Assembly (NCBI GenBank): GCA_022795575.1
Contig: JAAWGY010000203.1
Location: 1-5,304, forward strand
DNA length: 5,304 nt
From: Angelakisella sp.
GTDB taxonomy: Bacteria > Bacillota > Clostridia > Oscillospirales > Ruminococcaceae
Direction: 5' to 3'
Below are positions 1 through 5,282 of the stretch, piece by piece; position 1 is the first letter of the stretch, and each line of letters opens with the position of its first letter. The position numbers were made by a program, and so were the translations under genes. Below the pieces are notes generated by a model that searched no databases, was not told where the DNA came from, and saw only the letters and a list, made by a program, of their open reading frames with translations.

Positions 1-250
1 GCGGCGGGCTGTTTTGGGGAGAAAGCGGCTACTCCTAACCCCGGCCGCGGTTTGCGCTTCCTGGTTAGTCGGGCGGCAAACCGCCATTGGCCCATCCTCT
101 CCAAAACGCCGCCGTTTTTGGACCGCGGCCTGTCGGCCTAAATAGAACGGCAGGCGATACCGGGGAATCGTTTCCCCAAAGTACCGGGCAACGTCGGGCA
201 AGCATCCCCCCAAAGCAGCAGACAACGCCCCAGGGAACCGTGCCTCCAAA

Positions 251-364
251 GGGCTGCGAAGCAGCCCCTACGGCCAACCGCCGAAGGCGGCTCTTAGGCC
301 GGCCTCCCCTGAAAGGGGAGGTGTCGCCCGCAGGCGACGGAGAGGTCGGCCCCCGCAGGGGCCG
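251..364. repeat. Cluster of five consecutive perfect hairpins
   Basis: Five perfect inverted repeats lie almost end to end. They are GGGCTGC-GAA-GCAGCCC (251-267), CCGCC-GAA-GGCGG (278-290), CCTCCCC-TGAAA-GGGGAGG (303-321), GTCGCC-CGCA-GGCGAC (323-338) and CGGCCCC-CGCA-GGGGCCG (347-364). An 8-bp palindrome GGCCGGCC (297-304) sits between the second and third. Two have GAA triloops and two have CGCA tetraloops, which read UGCG (a UNCG-type loop) in RNA from the minus strand. The regular design suggests a composite REP-like or miniature mobile repeat. From memory, similar hairpin strings recur between genes in gut Clostridia; I could not check this. Confidence 0.6.
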
Positions 365-421
365 CTCCCCCGTAGTGCACCTACTAAACATGGTGTACCT
401 GTAAGCGCAGTGCGCCCCACA

Positions 422-461
422 AACAGCAGGCCCCGCTCCCCTTGCCACAAGCCCTGCTGTT
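422..461. repeat. 9-bp inverted repeat with 22-nt spacer
   Basis: AACAGCAGG (422-430) is the exact reverse complement of CCTGCTGTT (453-461), with 22 nt between. ACAA just outside the left arm and TTGT just outside the right arm could extend the stem past a small bulge. It lies between the two dense hairpin clusters and contains no reading frame of note. No function is evident. Confidence 0.4.
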
Positions 462-483
462 CTTGTAGCATCCTGGGGCCTTT

Positions 484-598
484 CGCTCCCTGCGGGGAGC
501 GACCAGGGCGCTGCCCTGGACCTGCAAGCCTTTGAAAAGGCTTGACCGAAACTTCTATCGCCCTTCGGGCATTCCGGCGGGCAGCCCCTGCGCTGCCC
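484..598. repeat. Second cluster of five perfect hairpins
   Basis: Five perfect inverted repeats follow one another: CGCTCCC-TGCG-GGGAGCG (484-501), CCAGGGC-GCT-GCCCTGG (503-519), CAAGCCTTT-GA-AAAGGCTTG (525-544), GCCC-TTC-GGGC (560-570) and GGGCAGC-CCCTGC-GCTGCCC (579-598). The first has the same CGCA/UGCG loop as hairpins in the 251-364 cluster, but in the opposite orientation. The fourth read on the minus strand has a GAA triloop like those at 251-290. The aldolase transcript would run into this block soon after its stop codon, so it probably shapes that mRNA's 3' end, although no U-tract marks a classical intrinsic terminator. Confidence 0.55.
579..598 (-). terminator. Possible 3'-end hairpin of the aldolase transcript
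   Basis: This is the first hairpin met by transcription leaving the aldolase gene, starting 13 nt past its TAA stop: a perfect 7-bp GC-rich stem (GGGCAGC with GCTGCCC) and a 6-nt loop. No run of U follows it on the minus strand, so it does not meet the usual intrinsic-terminator pattern. It may instead stabilise the mRNA 3' end or simply be part of the repeat block. Confidence 0.25.
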
Positions 599-611
599 CA
601 AACATCGGCTG

Positions 612-1583
612 TTACCCCTCCCCCAATCTACCGGCGCTCCCCAGCAGCTGCATCTTATGGCGGTACAGCTCCCTTAATGCCCCCCGGGTAACACCGGTAA
701 ACACCCGGCAGTCAATCGCCCCCGGGTTTTCCGCCAGCACCCGGCGGGTGTGCGCCATCGCCGTAATCCACCCGTCCGAGGCAATGTTTACCTTGCATAC
801 GTTCATCCCCGCCGCCCGGGCTACCTGCTCCTCCGGTATCCCCGCCGCCGCCGGGATCCTCCCCCCGTAGCGGTTAACCATCGCCACACACTCCGGCGGC
901 AAACAGGATGCCCCGTGCAGCACAATGGGAAACCCCGGCAGCAGCTCCGCCGTCCGGGCCAGCAGGTCGTACCGCAGCTCCGGCAGCCTCCCGTCCGGCC
1001 CGGGCCGCAGCTTCACCATCCCGTGGCAGGTCCCCACCGCCATGGCCAGGCTGTCCACCCCCGTGGCCCGTACAAACGCCGCCGCCCCCTCCGGGTCGGT
1101 GTAGTCCAGCGAGTCCGCCCCCAAATGCTCATCCCCCAGCGCCCCCAGCTCCGCCTCCACCGTTACGTCGTAGCGGTGGGCGTATTCCACCACCCGGCGG
1201 GTAAGAGCGATGTTTTCCTCAAAGGGCAGGGCGCTGCCGTCAATCATCACCGAGGAAAAGCCCCCCTCGATAGCCTCTACACACTGCTGGTAGCTCTTGC
1301 CGTGGTCCAGGTGCAGCGCCGCCTCCACCGCCAGCCCCTCGGCCCGCAGCCGCTCCACCGCCCCCTGTACCATCCGGGCGGTTAAAAAGCCCCCTAACTG
1401 CCCCCGAAGGTTGGGGGAGGCCAGCAGAATCACCGGCGAGCCCTCCTCCCCGGCGGCGTCAAAGATGGCGTTTACCTGCTCCGCCGAGATAAAGTACAGC
1501 GCCGGCACCGCGTAGCCCCCCTCGTACGCCCGCCGGAGCATCCCCCGGGTGTTTACAAGCCCCAGGCTCCGGTAATCCAACAT
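612..1583 (-). CDS. Class II (zinc-dependent) ketose-bisphosphate aldolase, divergent substrate pocket
   Basis: The 323-aa product should be a cytoplasmic class II aldolase that reversibly cleaves a ketose (bis)phosphate to dihydroxyacetone phosphate and an aldehyde, as FbaA, GatY and KbaY do. Visible motifs: the N-terminal LGLVNTRGM and GGYAVPA segments typical of the family; HLDHG at 91-95, giving the catalytic Asp93 and zinc ligand His94; SSVMIDGS at 110-117; VEAELG at 142-147; GTCHG with zinc ligand His187; VLHGAS with zinc ligand His223; CKVNIASD at 263-270; and a normal C-terminus around residues 305-320. Length is slightly above the roughly 285-310 aa common in the family. The start at 1583 is preferred because a Shine-Dalgarno sequence precedes it; the upstream in-frame ATG at 1631 lies inside the promoter -10 box. 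Several substrate-contact stretches are atypical (LYFIS for the usual FNxxN, SPNLRG for SxGAxKY). KVNxA resembles tagatose-type GatY/KbaY (KVNVAT) more than FbaA (KVNIDTD). Substrate unknown. Confidence 0.93.
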   Translation of the reverse strand: MLDYRSLGLVNTRGMLRRAYEGGYAVPALYFISAEQVNAIFDAAGEEGSPVILLASPNLRGQLGGFLTARMVQGAVERLRAEGLAVEAALHLDHGKSYQQCVEAIEGGFSSVMIDGSALPFEENIALTRRVVEYAHRYDVTVEAELGALGDEHLGADSLDYTDPEGAAAFVRATGVDSLAMAVGTCHGMVKLRPGPDGRLPELRYDLLARTAELLPGFPIVLHGASCLPPECVAMVNRYGGRIPAAAGIPEEQVARAAGMNVCKVNIASDGWITAMAHTRRVLAENPGAIDCRVFTGVTRGALRELYRHKMQLLGSAGRLGEG

Positions 1584-1592
1584 AACAATCCG

Positions 1593-1599
1593 CCCCTTT
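1593..1599 (-). promoter_or_regulatory. Ribosome-binding site of the aldolase gene
   Basis: AAAGGGG on the minus strand lies 9 nt upstream of the ATG at 1583. It supports this start over the in-frame ATG at 1631, which falls upstream of the predicted transcription start. Confidence 0.7.
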
Positions 1600-1626
1600 T
1601 GAATGGTGTAGTTTTTTGATGGTTTT

Positions 1627-1655
1627 ATCATAGCAAGGCGAAAAAATAAAGTCAA
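1627..1655 (-). promoter_or_regulatory. Near-consensus sigma-A promoter for the aldolase
   Basis: On the minus strand, -35 TTGACT (1655-1650) and -10 TATGAT (1632-1627) are separated by exactly 17 bp; each matches the consensus at 5 of 6 positions. Transcription should begin near 1620, giving a leader of about 37 nt that contains the ribosome-binding site. The -35 box ends only 15 bp before the kinase ATG at 1671, so the two divergent promoters must overlap or interleave. No operator repeat is clear; a short TGAT-6-ATCA element (1617-1630) overlaps the -10 box. Confidence 0.8.
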
Positions 1656-1661
1656 CCGGCT

Positions 1662-1667
1662 GGAAAG
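1662..1667 (+). promoter_or_regulatory. Weak ribosome-binding site of the kinase gene
   Basis: GGAAAG precedes the ATG at 1671 by only 3 nt and a second in-frame ATG at 1680 (codon 4) by 12 nt. Neither spacing is ideal, so the exact start is uncertain by three residues and translation may be modest. This suits a sensor kinase made at low level. Confidence 0.4.
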
Positions 1668-1670
1668 AAC

Positions 1671-3476
1671 ATGAAAAAAATGAACAACAAAACAAAAGAT
1701 TCTACCACCTCCCCCCGGCGGATCATCCACCTGCGGACCGAGCTGCTGCTGAGCTTTACGCTGCTGACGGTGGTCATCACCCTGCTGCTTGTGGGGGGCG
1801 TCTACCGGACAGGCCGGGAGATCATCCGGGAAAACGCCGCCAGCGCCTACCTCACCGGCCTCCAGTACTCCATCCGGGTGCTGGACCGCTCCCTGGCGGG
1901 GGTGGAGTATGCCACCTTCCCCCTGCTGATGGATACCGACGCCAAGGCATTCCTCCAGGCCCATGCCGCCGCCGGCCCCTACCAGCGTTACCAGGCAGAC
2001 CAGTACCTGCTGGCCCAGCTTAAAAACATCACTATCCAAAGCGACGAGGTGGATAGCGCCTACCTTTACTACGCCGGCGATGGCAGCCTTATCGGCACCA
2101 ATCTTTCCCATACCTACCGCCAGGAGGAGCTCCGGCAGCTGGGGTGGGAGGAGCTGCTGGCCTCCCGGGAGAACATCCGCCTGGGCCAGTGGCTGGCGAC
2201 GCCCTCCCTCAGCGCCCCGGGGGAGACACTGGTCAGCAACTTTAAGTGGATCCAGGCCAACGACCGGGTGCTGGGGGTGATCGTGGTAAACATCAAGCCG
2301 GAGCTTTGGGACAAGGTCCTGGGCTCCCCCGATAGCTCCTTTACCATGCTCAGCTTTGACAGTGCCGGCCGCCTCCTGAGCCAGAAGGACCTCCCCCCGG
2401 ATCTCCCCTGGCCCCCGGAGGACCTGACGGGGCGGGATACCGACGGGTACTTTGACCAGGGGCCCTACACCCTTTCCTGCGTGCGGTCCGAGTATAGCGG
2501 ATGGTATTATCTTAGGGTATCCCGCACCGACCATATGCTGGGGCAGCTCCGGGCCTTCCGGGTCCGGGTGCTGCCGGCCATTGCGGCGGTAGCGGCGGCT
2601 ACCCTGCTCACCATGGCCCTGGTGACGGCCCACGTGATGCACCCGGTGAACGTCCTCAAAAACGCCATGGCCCGGATGGGGGAGGGGGACCTTTCGGTGC
2701 GGATCCAGGAGGAGCGGCGGGACGACTTCCAGATCCTCTACCGGGGGTTTAACAGCATGGCGGATAACCTGGACCGCACGGTGCAGACCGTCTACCTCCA
2801 AAAGCTGGAGCAGAAGGACATGAGTATGCGGATCCTCCGTTCCCAGATCAACGCCCACTTTCTCTACAACACCCTGGATACCATCCGCTGGATTGCGGTG
2901 CTCCACCAGGAGCCGGAGGTGAGCCAGCTTGTGACCCACCTGGCCAACTACTACCGGGTGGCCCTCAACCAGGGGCGGGATTTGCAGCCCCTTTCCGACT
3001 GTCTTTCCCTCATCGATAGCTATCTGAAGATATGGGAGGCCAAAAACGACCAGCGGATTCTCTTCCGGGCCCAGCTGCCCCCGGAGGCCCAGGGGCTCTG
3101 TATCCTGAAAAACATCCTCCAGCCCCTGGTGGAAAACAGCATCCAGCATGGGCTGGATGGCAGCCGCCCCCTGACCATCCTGTTCACCGCCCAGCCGGAC
3201 TGGGAGGCGGGGACCCTTACCGTCACCCTCCGGGACGACGGCAAGGGCATCCCGCCCCGGCGGCTGGCCCGGCTCCGGCAGCAGCTGGCCGGCGGGGAGG
3301 GGGCCGGGGACCAGGGCTTTGCCCTTTGGAACATCAACGACCAGCTGAAAACCTACTACGGAGAGGGCTATGGCCTTTGGCTGGAGAGTGTGGAGGGCAG
3401 CTTTACCAGCGTCAGGATAACGATGCCCATCAGGGAGGCGGACCAGAATGTACAGGCTGTTGATTGCGGAGGATGA
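1671..3476 (+). CDS. YesM-family sensor histidine kinase
   Basis: The 601-aa membrane kinase should autophosphorylate on histidine in response to an extracellular signal and pass phosphate to the regulator encoded immediately downstream. Order of parts: short charged N-terminus; TM1 about 24-45; an extracellular sensor of about 250 residues (46-298), Cache-like by length and position; TM2 about 299-322; HAMP about 323-375, opening with MHPVNVLKNAM; His_kinase domain with phospho-acceptor His396 in QINAHFLYNTLDTIRW; and an ATPase domain with N box LQPLVENSIQHG (483-494), G1 DDGKGI (522-527) and G2-like GFALWNIN (549-556). The usual QINPHF motif has Ala395 in place of Pro, and the G2 box has Ala where GxGL is common; both look like tolerated variants. 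The 3' end overlaps the regulator start by 29 bp, implying one operon and coupled translation. The ligand is unknown; family members commonly respond to sugars or oligosaccharides. Confidence 0.95.
   Translation: MKKMNNKTKDSTTSPRRIIHLRTELLLSFTLLTVVITLLLVGGVYRTGREIIRENAASAYLTGLQYSIRVLDRSLAGVEYATFPLLMDTDAKAFLQAHAAAGPYQRYQADQYLLAQLKNITIQSDEVDSAYLYYAGDGSLIGTNLSHTYRQEELRQLGWEELLASRENIRLGQWLATPSLSAPGETLVSNFKWIQANDRVLGVIVVNIKPELWDKVLGSPDSSFTMLSFDSAGRLLSQKDLPPDLPWPPEDLTGRDTDGYFDQGPYTLSCVRSEYSGWYYLRVSRTDHMLGQLRAFRVRVLPAIAAVAAATLLTMALVTAHVMHPVNVLKNAMARMGEGDLSVRIQEERRDDFQILYRGFNSMADNLDRTVQTVYLQKLEQKDMSMRILRSQINAHFLYNTLDTIRWIAVLHQEPEVSQLVTHLANYYRVALNQGRDLQPLSDCLSLIDSYLKIWEAKNDQRILFRAQLPPEAQGLCILKNILQPLVENSIQHGLDGSRPLTILFTAQPDWEAGTLTVTLRDDGKGIPPRRLARLRQQLAGGEGAGDQGFALWNINDQLKTYYGEGYGLWLESVEGSFTSVRITMPIREADQNVQAVDCGG
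3433..3438 (+). promoter_or_regulatory. Ribosome-binding site of the response regulator, inside the kinase gene
   Basis: GGGAGG lies within the kinase coding sequence, 9 nt before the regulator ATG at 3448. It fixes that start and points to translational coupling of the two proteins. Confidence 0.75.
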
Positions 3477-4953
3477 GAAGTGGATCCGGGCGGGGCTGGT
3501 CCGGACGGTGGACTGGGCGGGGCTGGGCTTTGGCCAGGTGCTGGAGGCCCCCGACGGCGGGACCGCCTTGGAGCTGGCCCTGGCCTGCCAGCCGGAGGTC
3601 ATCATCTCGGACATCAAGATGCCCCGCCTCACCGGGTTGGAGCTGGCGGAGCGGCTGCGCCAGGAGGGGAGCGACGCCCAGATCATCCTGATCAGCGGCT
3701 ACAGCGAGTTTTCCTATGCCCAGCGGGCCATCCACTACGGCGTCACCGAGTACCTCCTAAAGCCCATCGAGATGGACAAGCTTTTGGCGGCGGTCAGGGC
3801 CTGTGTGGGGCGGCTGGGGCAAAAGCGGGAGGCCCCGCCCCCCGAGCCGGACCGCGCCATCCTCCGGGGCCACTACCTCCAAAGGGCGATTCGGGGGGAG
3901 GGGCCGGCGGAGGAGGAGGCCTGCCTGCAATGGCTGGAGAAGGTGGGGATCCGGTGCCGGGGCAGCAAGGCCCAGGTGGCGGTGCTCTGCCTGCCGGAGG
4001 AGCAGCCCGTGGGGGCGGGGGAGCTGGCCGGGCTGGCGGCGGGGGAGCCGGGGAGGTATTTCTTTGAGAACCGCCCCGGGGAGCTCTGCGGCCTCCTCCT
4101 TTCCCGGGAGGGGGAGGGGCCGGCGGCGCTCCAGGGGATCTGCCAACGCTTTTTCGAGGCCTGGCAGTTCCACCCCCTGGCCGGCCTGGGCGCCCCGGCG
4201 GAGGTCCACCGGCTGGCCCAGTCCTACCGTCAGGCGGTTCTCCGGTGCGAGTGGAGCTTCTTTTTCCCGGAGGGGCCGGCGGGGGCGGAGGAACCCCGGG
4301 GTGGCGGGGAAAAGCGGTATCTGCCGCCGCCCTGCGCCCAGCTGGGCAACCTCCTCCTTTACAGCGGCCCCCAGGAGGCGGTGCGGTATGTCCGGGAGGA
4401 GCTTGCCCGGCTGCTGGCCGCGGTGACGCCGGACAGCGCCCCTCAGCTGCGCCGGGAGCTGCTCCGGGAGCTGGAGCAGGCCGTTTCCCAGTGCCGCCCC
4501 CCGGAGCTCCCCCAGCTGCTCCGCCGTCTCCGGGAGCAGCCCTCTCTGCGGGAGCTGCAACGGCACCTGGAGGAGCTCATCCCCCGGCTGGCCCAGGTGG
4601 AGGGGGACAGGCACGGCAACACCGGCCAGCTGATCCGGATGGCCATCGATTACGTCCAGAAGTACTACTATGAGGACATCTCCATGAAGATGGTGGCCCA
4701 GCATCTCTGCGTCAATCCGTCTTATTTTTCCCACGTTTTCAGCGAGCGCACCGGCACCCCCTTTGTCCGGTATCTCAACGCCTACCGGGTGGCAATGGCA
4801 AAAAAGCTGCTGGCCGATCCTACGATTAAGGTTTACGAGGTAGCGAATCTGGTAGGCTTTGATGATTACCGTTATTTTTCCAAGCTCTTCAAGCGCCTGG
4901 AGGGCGTATCGCCGGATCTTTACCGTAACGTGGTGCTAAAGGGGGCGAATTGA
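3448..4953 (+). CDS. YesN-family response regulator with AraC-type DNA-binding domain
   Basis: The 501-aa cytoplasmic transcription factor is the likely partner of the overlapping kinase gene. The N-terminal receiver (about 1-120) has the acidic pocket AEDE (7-10), phospho-acceptor Asp55 in IISDIKMP, the conserved Ser83 in LISGYSEF, and Lys105 in YLLKP. A variable linker of about 270 residues follows. It is rich in Glu, Leu, Gly and Pro, with a Gly/Pro-rich patch near 273-288, as expected for the poorly conserved middle of YesN proteins. The C-terminal AraC domain (about 392-497) has two helix-turn-helix units: ISMKMVAQHLCVNPSYFSHV and, near 461-481, VYEVANLVGFDDYRYFSKLF. It ends in the family-typical SPDLYR. 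Phosphorylation probably promotes dimer binding to direct repeats and activates sugar-uptake or catabolic genes. The divergent aldolase is the nearest candidate target, by inference. Length is within the usual range of about 500-540 aa. Confidence 0.95.
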   Translation: MYRLLIAEDEKWIRAGLVRTVDWAGLGFGQVLEAPDGGTALELALACQPEVIISDIKMPRLTGLELAERLRQEGSDAQIILISGYSEFSYAQRAIHYGVTEYLLKPIEMDKLLAAVRACVGRLGQKREAPPPEPDRAILRGHYLQRAIRGEGPAEEEACLQWLEKVGIRCRGSKAQVAVLCLPEEQPVGAGELAGLAAGEPGRYFFENRPGELCGLLLSREGEGPAALQGICQRFFEAWQFHPLAGLGAPAEVHRLAQSYRQAVLRCEWSFFFPEGPAGAEEPRGGGEKRYLPPPCAQLGNLLLYSGPQEAVRYVREELARLLAAVTPDSAPQLRRELLRELEQAVSQCRPPELPQLLRRLREQPSLRELQRHLEELIPRLAQVEGDRHGNTGQLIRMAIDYVQKYYYEDISMKMVAQHLCVNPSYFSHVFSERTGTPFVRYLNAYRVAMAKKLLADPTIKVYEVANLVGFDDYRYFSKLFKRLEGVSPDLYRNVVLKGAN

Positions 4954-4955
4954 GA

Positions 4956-4974
4956 AGGGAGGGGAAAGGCAATG
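4956..4974 (+). promoter_or_regulatory. Orphan translation-initiation site after the regulator gene
   Basis: The purine-rich AAGGGAGGGGAAAGG (4955-4969) is followed by ATG at 4972, 18 nt past the regulator stop. This is the spacing expected for a third operon gene. The frame stays open for 111 codons to the window end (4972-5304), but its translation is low-complexity (many Pro, Arg, Gly, His, Thr) and runs through the 56-bp tandem repeats in shifting phase. I therefore do not call a gene. It may be chance, or the remnant of a gene start cut off by repeat insertion. Confidence 0.3.
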
Positions 4975-4985
4975 TGGCTGATGGG

Positions 4986-5053
4986 CCCAAAACACGCCCA
5001 CCCCACAACCAACCAAAGCCACAACCCAGCAAGCCCAACCCACCCCACCCCCC
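4986..5053 (+). terminator. C/A-rich, G-poor tract: possible Rho-loading site
   Basis: These 68 bases contain 40 C, 24 A, 4 G and no T. They belong to a 102-nt T-free run (4983-5084). The RNA made by transcription leaving the kinase-regulator operon would be C-rich, G-poor and unstructured, the character of Rho utilisation sites. No intrinsic terminator with a U-tract is seen after the regulator gene, so Rho-dependent ending is a reasonable but unproven reading. A GC-rich hairpin follows at once (5052-5068). Confidence 0.3.
5034..5053 (-). other. G-quadruplex motif
   Basis: The minus strand reads GGGGGGTGGGGTGGGTTGGG: four G-tracts of at least three with loops of 1, 1 and 2 nt, a pattern that typically forms a very stable quadruplex. 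The plus strand is the complementary C-rich i-motif type. It lies on the template strand for transcription leaving the regulator gene, where it could stall polymerase or replication. Formation in the cell is inference. Confidence 0.5.
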
Positions 5054-5068
5054 GCCGCCCGGCGGCGG
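5052..5068. repeat. Short GC-only inverted repeat
   Basis: CCGCCGCC and GGCGGCGG flank a single central C, a perfect 8-bp inverted repeat directly after the C/A-rich tract. It overlaps GGCC-CAAA-GGCC (5067-5078). Without a following T-run it is not a canonical terminator, but it could pause RNA polymerase after the possible Rho-loading region. Confidence 0.4.
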
Positions 5069-5090
5069 CCCAAAGGCCGAAGACTGGAGG

Positions 5091-5236
5091 GATTCCCCCC
5101 GCAGGGAATCGGATCCGCCGGAGGCCCCACCCGACCGAAGGGAGAGGATTCCCCCCGCAGGGAATCGGATCCGCCGGAGGCCCCACCCGACCGAAGGGAG
5201 GGGAGCCCCCCGCAGGGAATCAGATCCGCCGGAGGC
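5091..5236. repeat. 56-bp tandem repeat, nearly three copies, each with a hairpin
   Basis: Copy 1 (5091-5146) and copy 2 (5147-5202) are 56 bp each and differ at one base near the end (GGAGAG versus GGAGGG). Copy 3 starts at 5203 with GAG instead of GATT, is one base shorter there, has one further substitution at 5222, and diverges after about 5236. A degenerate tail of a preceding copy is visible at 5077-5090 (CCGAAGACTGGAGG). Each full copy begins with the hairpin GATTCCC-CCCGCA-GGGAATC and then the palindrome CGGATCCG. Copy 3 has lost the outer four pairs of the hairpin. A period of 56 is not a multiple of three, so the array cannot encode a repeated peptide in one frame. Confidence 0.85.
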
Positions 5237-5260
5237 ACCTTGTCAGGCCAACCGGAAGGA

Positions 5261-5282
5261 GGGAGCGGGCCATAACGCTCCC
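5261..5282. repeat. 7-bp hairpin near the window end
   Basis: GGGAGCG (5261-5267) pairs with CGCTCCC (5276-5282) across an 8-nt loop. The same arm sequences form the hairpin at 484-501 on the other flank. It lies just past the decayed third tandem copy and may be a piece of a related repeat. Confidence 0.45.

Larger units (their letters stand above)
39..611. other. Hairpin-rich non-coding flank without a convincing gene
   Basis: About 570 bases downstream of the aldolase gene contain no frame that looks like a real protein: the open frames on both strands are rich in Pro, Gly, Arg and Cys and simply read through inverted repeats. Structures seen directly near the left end: a 9-bp inverted repeat GCGGTTTGC (47-55) with GCAAACCGC (76-84), which competes with a local GGCGG-CAAA-CCGCC hairpin (72-85); an imperfect CCAAAA/TTTTGG arm pair (101-121); GCCTGTCG with CGGCAGGC, one mismatch (128-135, 148-155); and GGGGAA-TCGT-TTCCCC (162-177). 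Denser hairpin clusters follow and are listed separately. The whole stretch looks like a pile-up of dispersed intergenic repeats; that interpretation is inference. Confidence 0.6.

Noticed and set aside
3..38. Possible C-terminal end of a plus-strand gene (ending ESGYS, TAA at 36-38)
   Set aside because: Only 11 codons are visible and other frames are open there too, so it cannot be told from chance. It may be the tail of a gene outside the window.
579..598. Strong intrinsic terminator for the aldolase
   Set aside because: The stem is good but no U-tract follows on the minus strand, so it is listed only as a low-confidence 3'-end hairpin.
65..601. Minus-strand open frame of 178 codons through the left flank
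   Set aside because: Its translation is rich in Arg, Gly, Pro, Cys and Ser, crosses more than ten inverted repeats, and has no domain-like pattern. It looks like the spurious products often called over GC-rich repeats.
1584..3686. Minus-strand frame, open for about 2.1 kb, continuous with the aldolase frame and antisense to the kinase
   Set aside because: It is explained by high-GC codon bias making the antisense frame stop-poor. The aldolase has its own promoter, ribosome-binding site and family-typical N-terminus at 1583, and the antisense translation is low-complexity.
3757..4734. Long minus-strand open frame of 325 codons antisense to the regulator
   Set aside because: Leu/Pro/Arg/Gly-rich shadow of the GC-rich regulator gene; no motif, and the plus-strand protein is clearly recognisable over the same interval.
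5091..5236. CRISPR array
   Set aside because: The near-identical 56-bp units follow each other directly with no unique spacers, so this is a tandem repeat.
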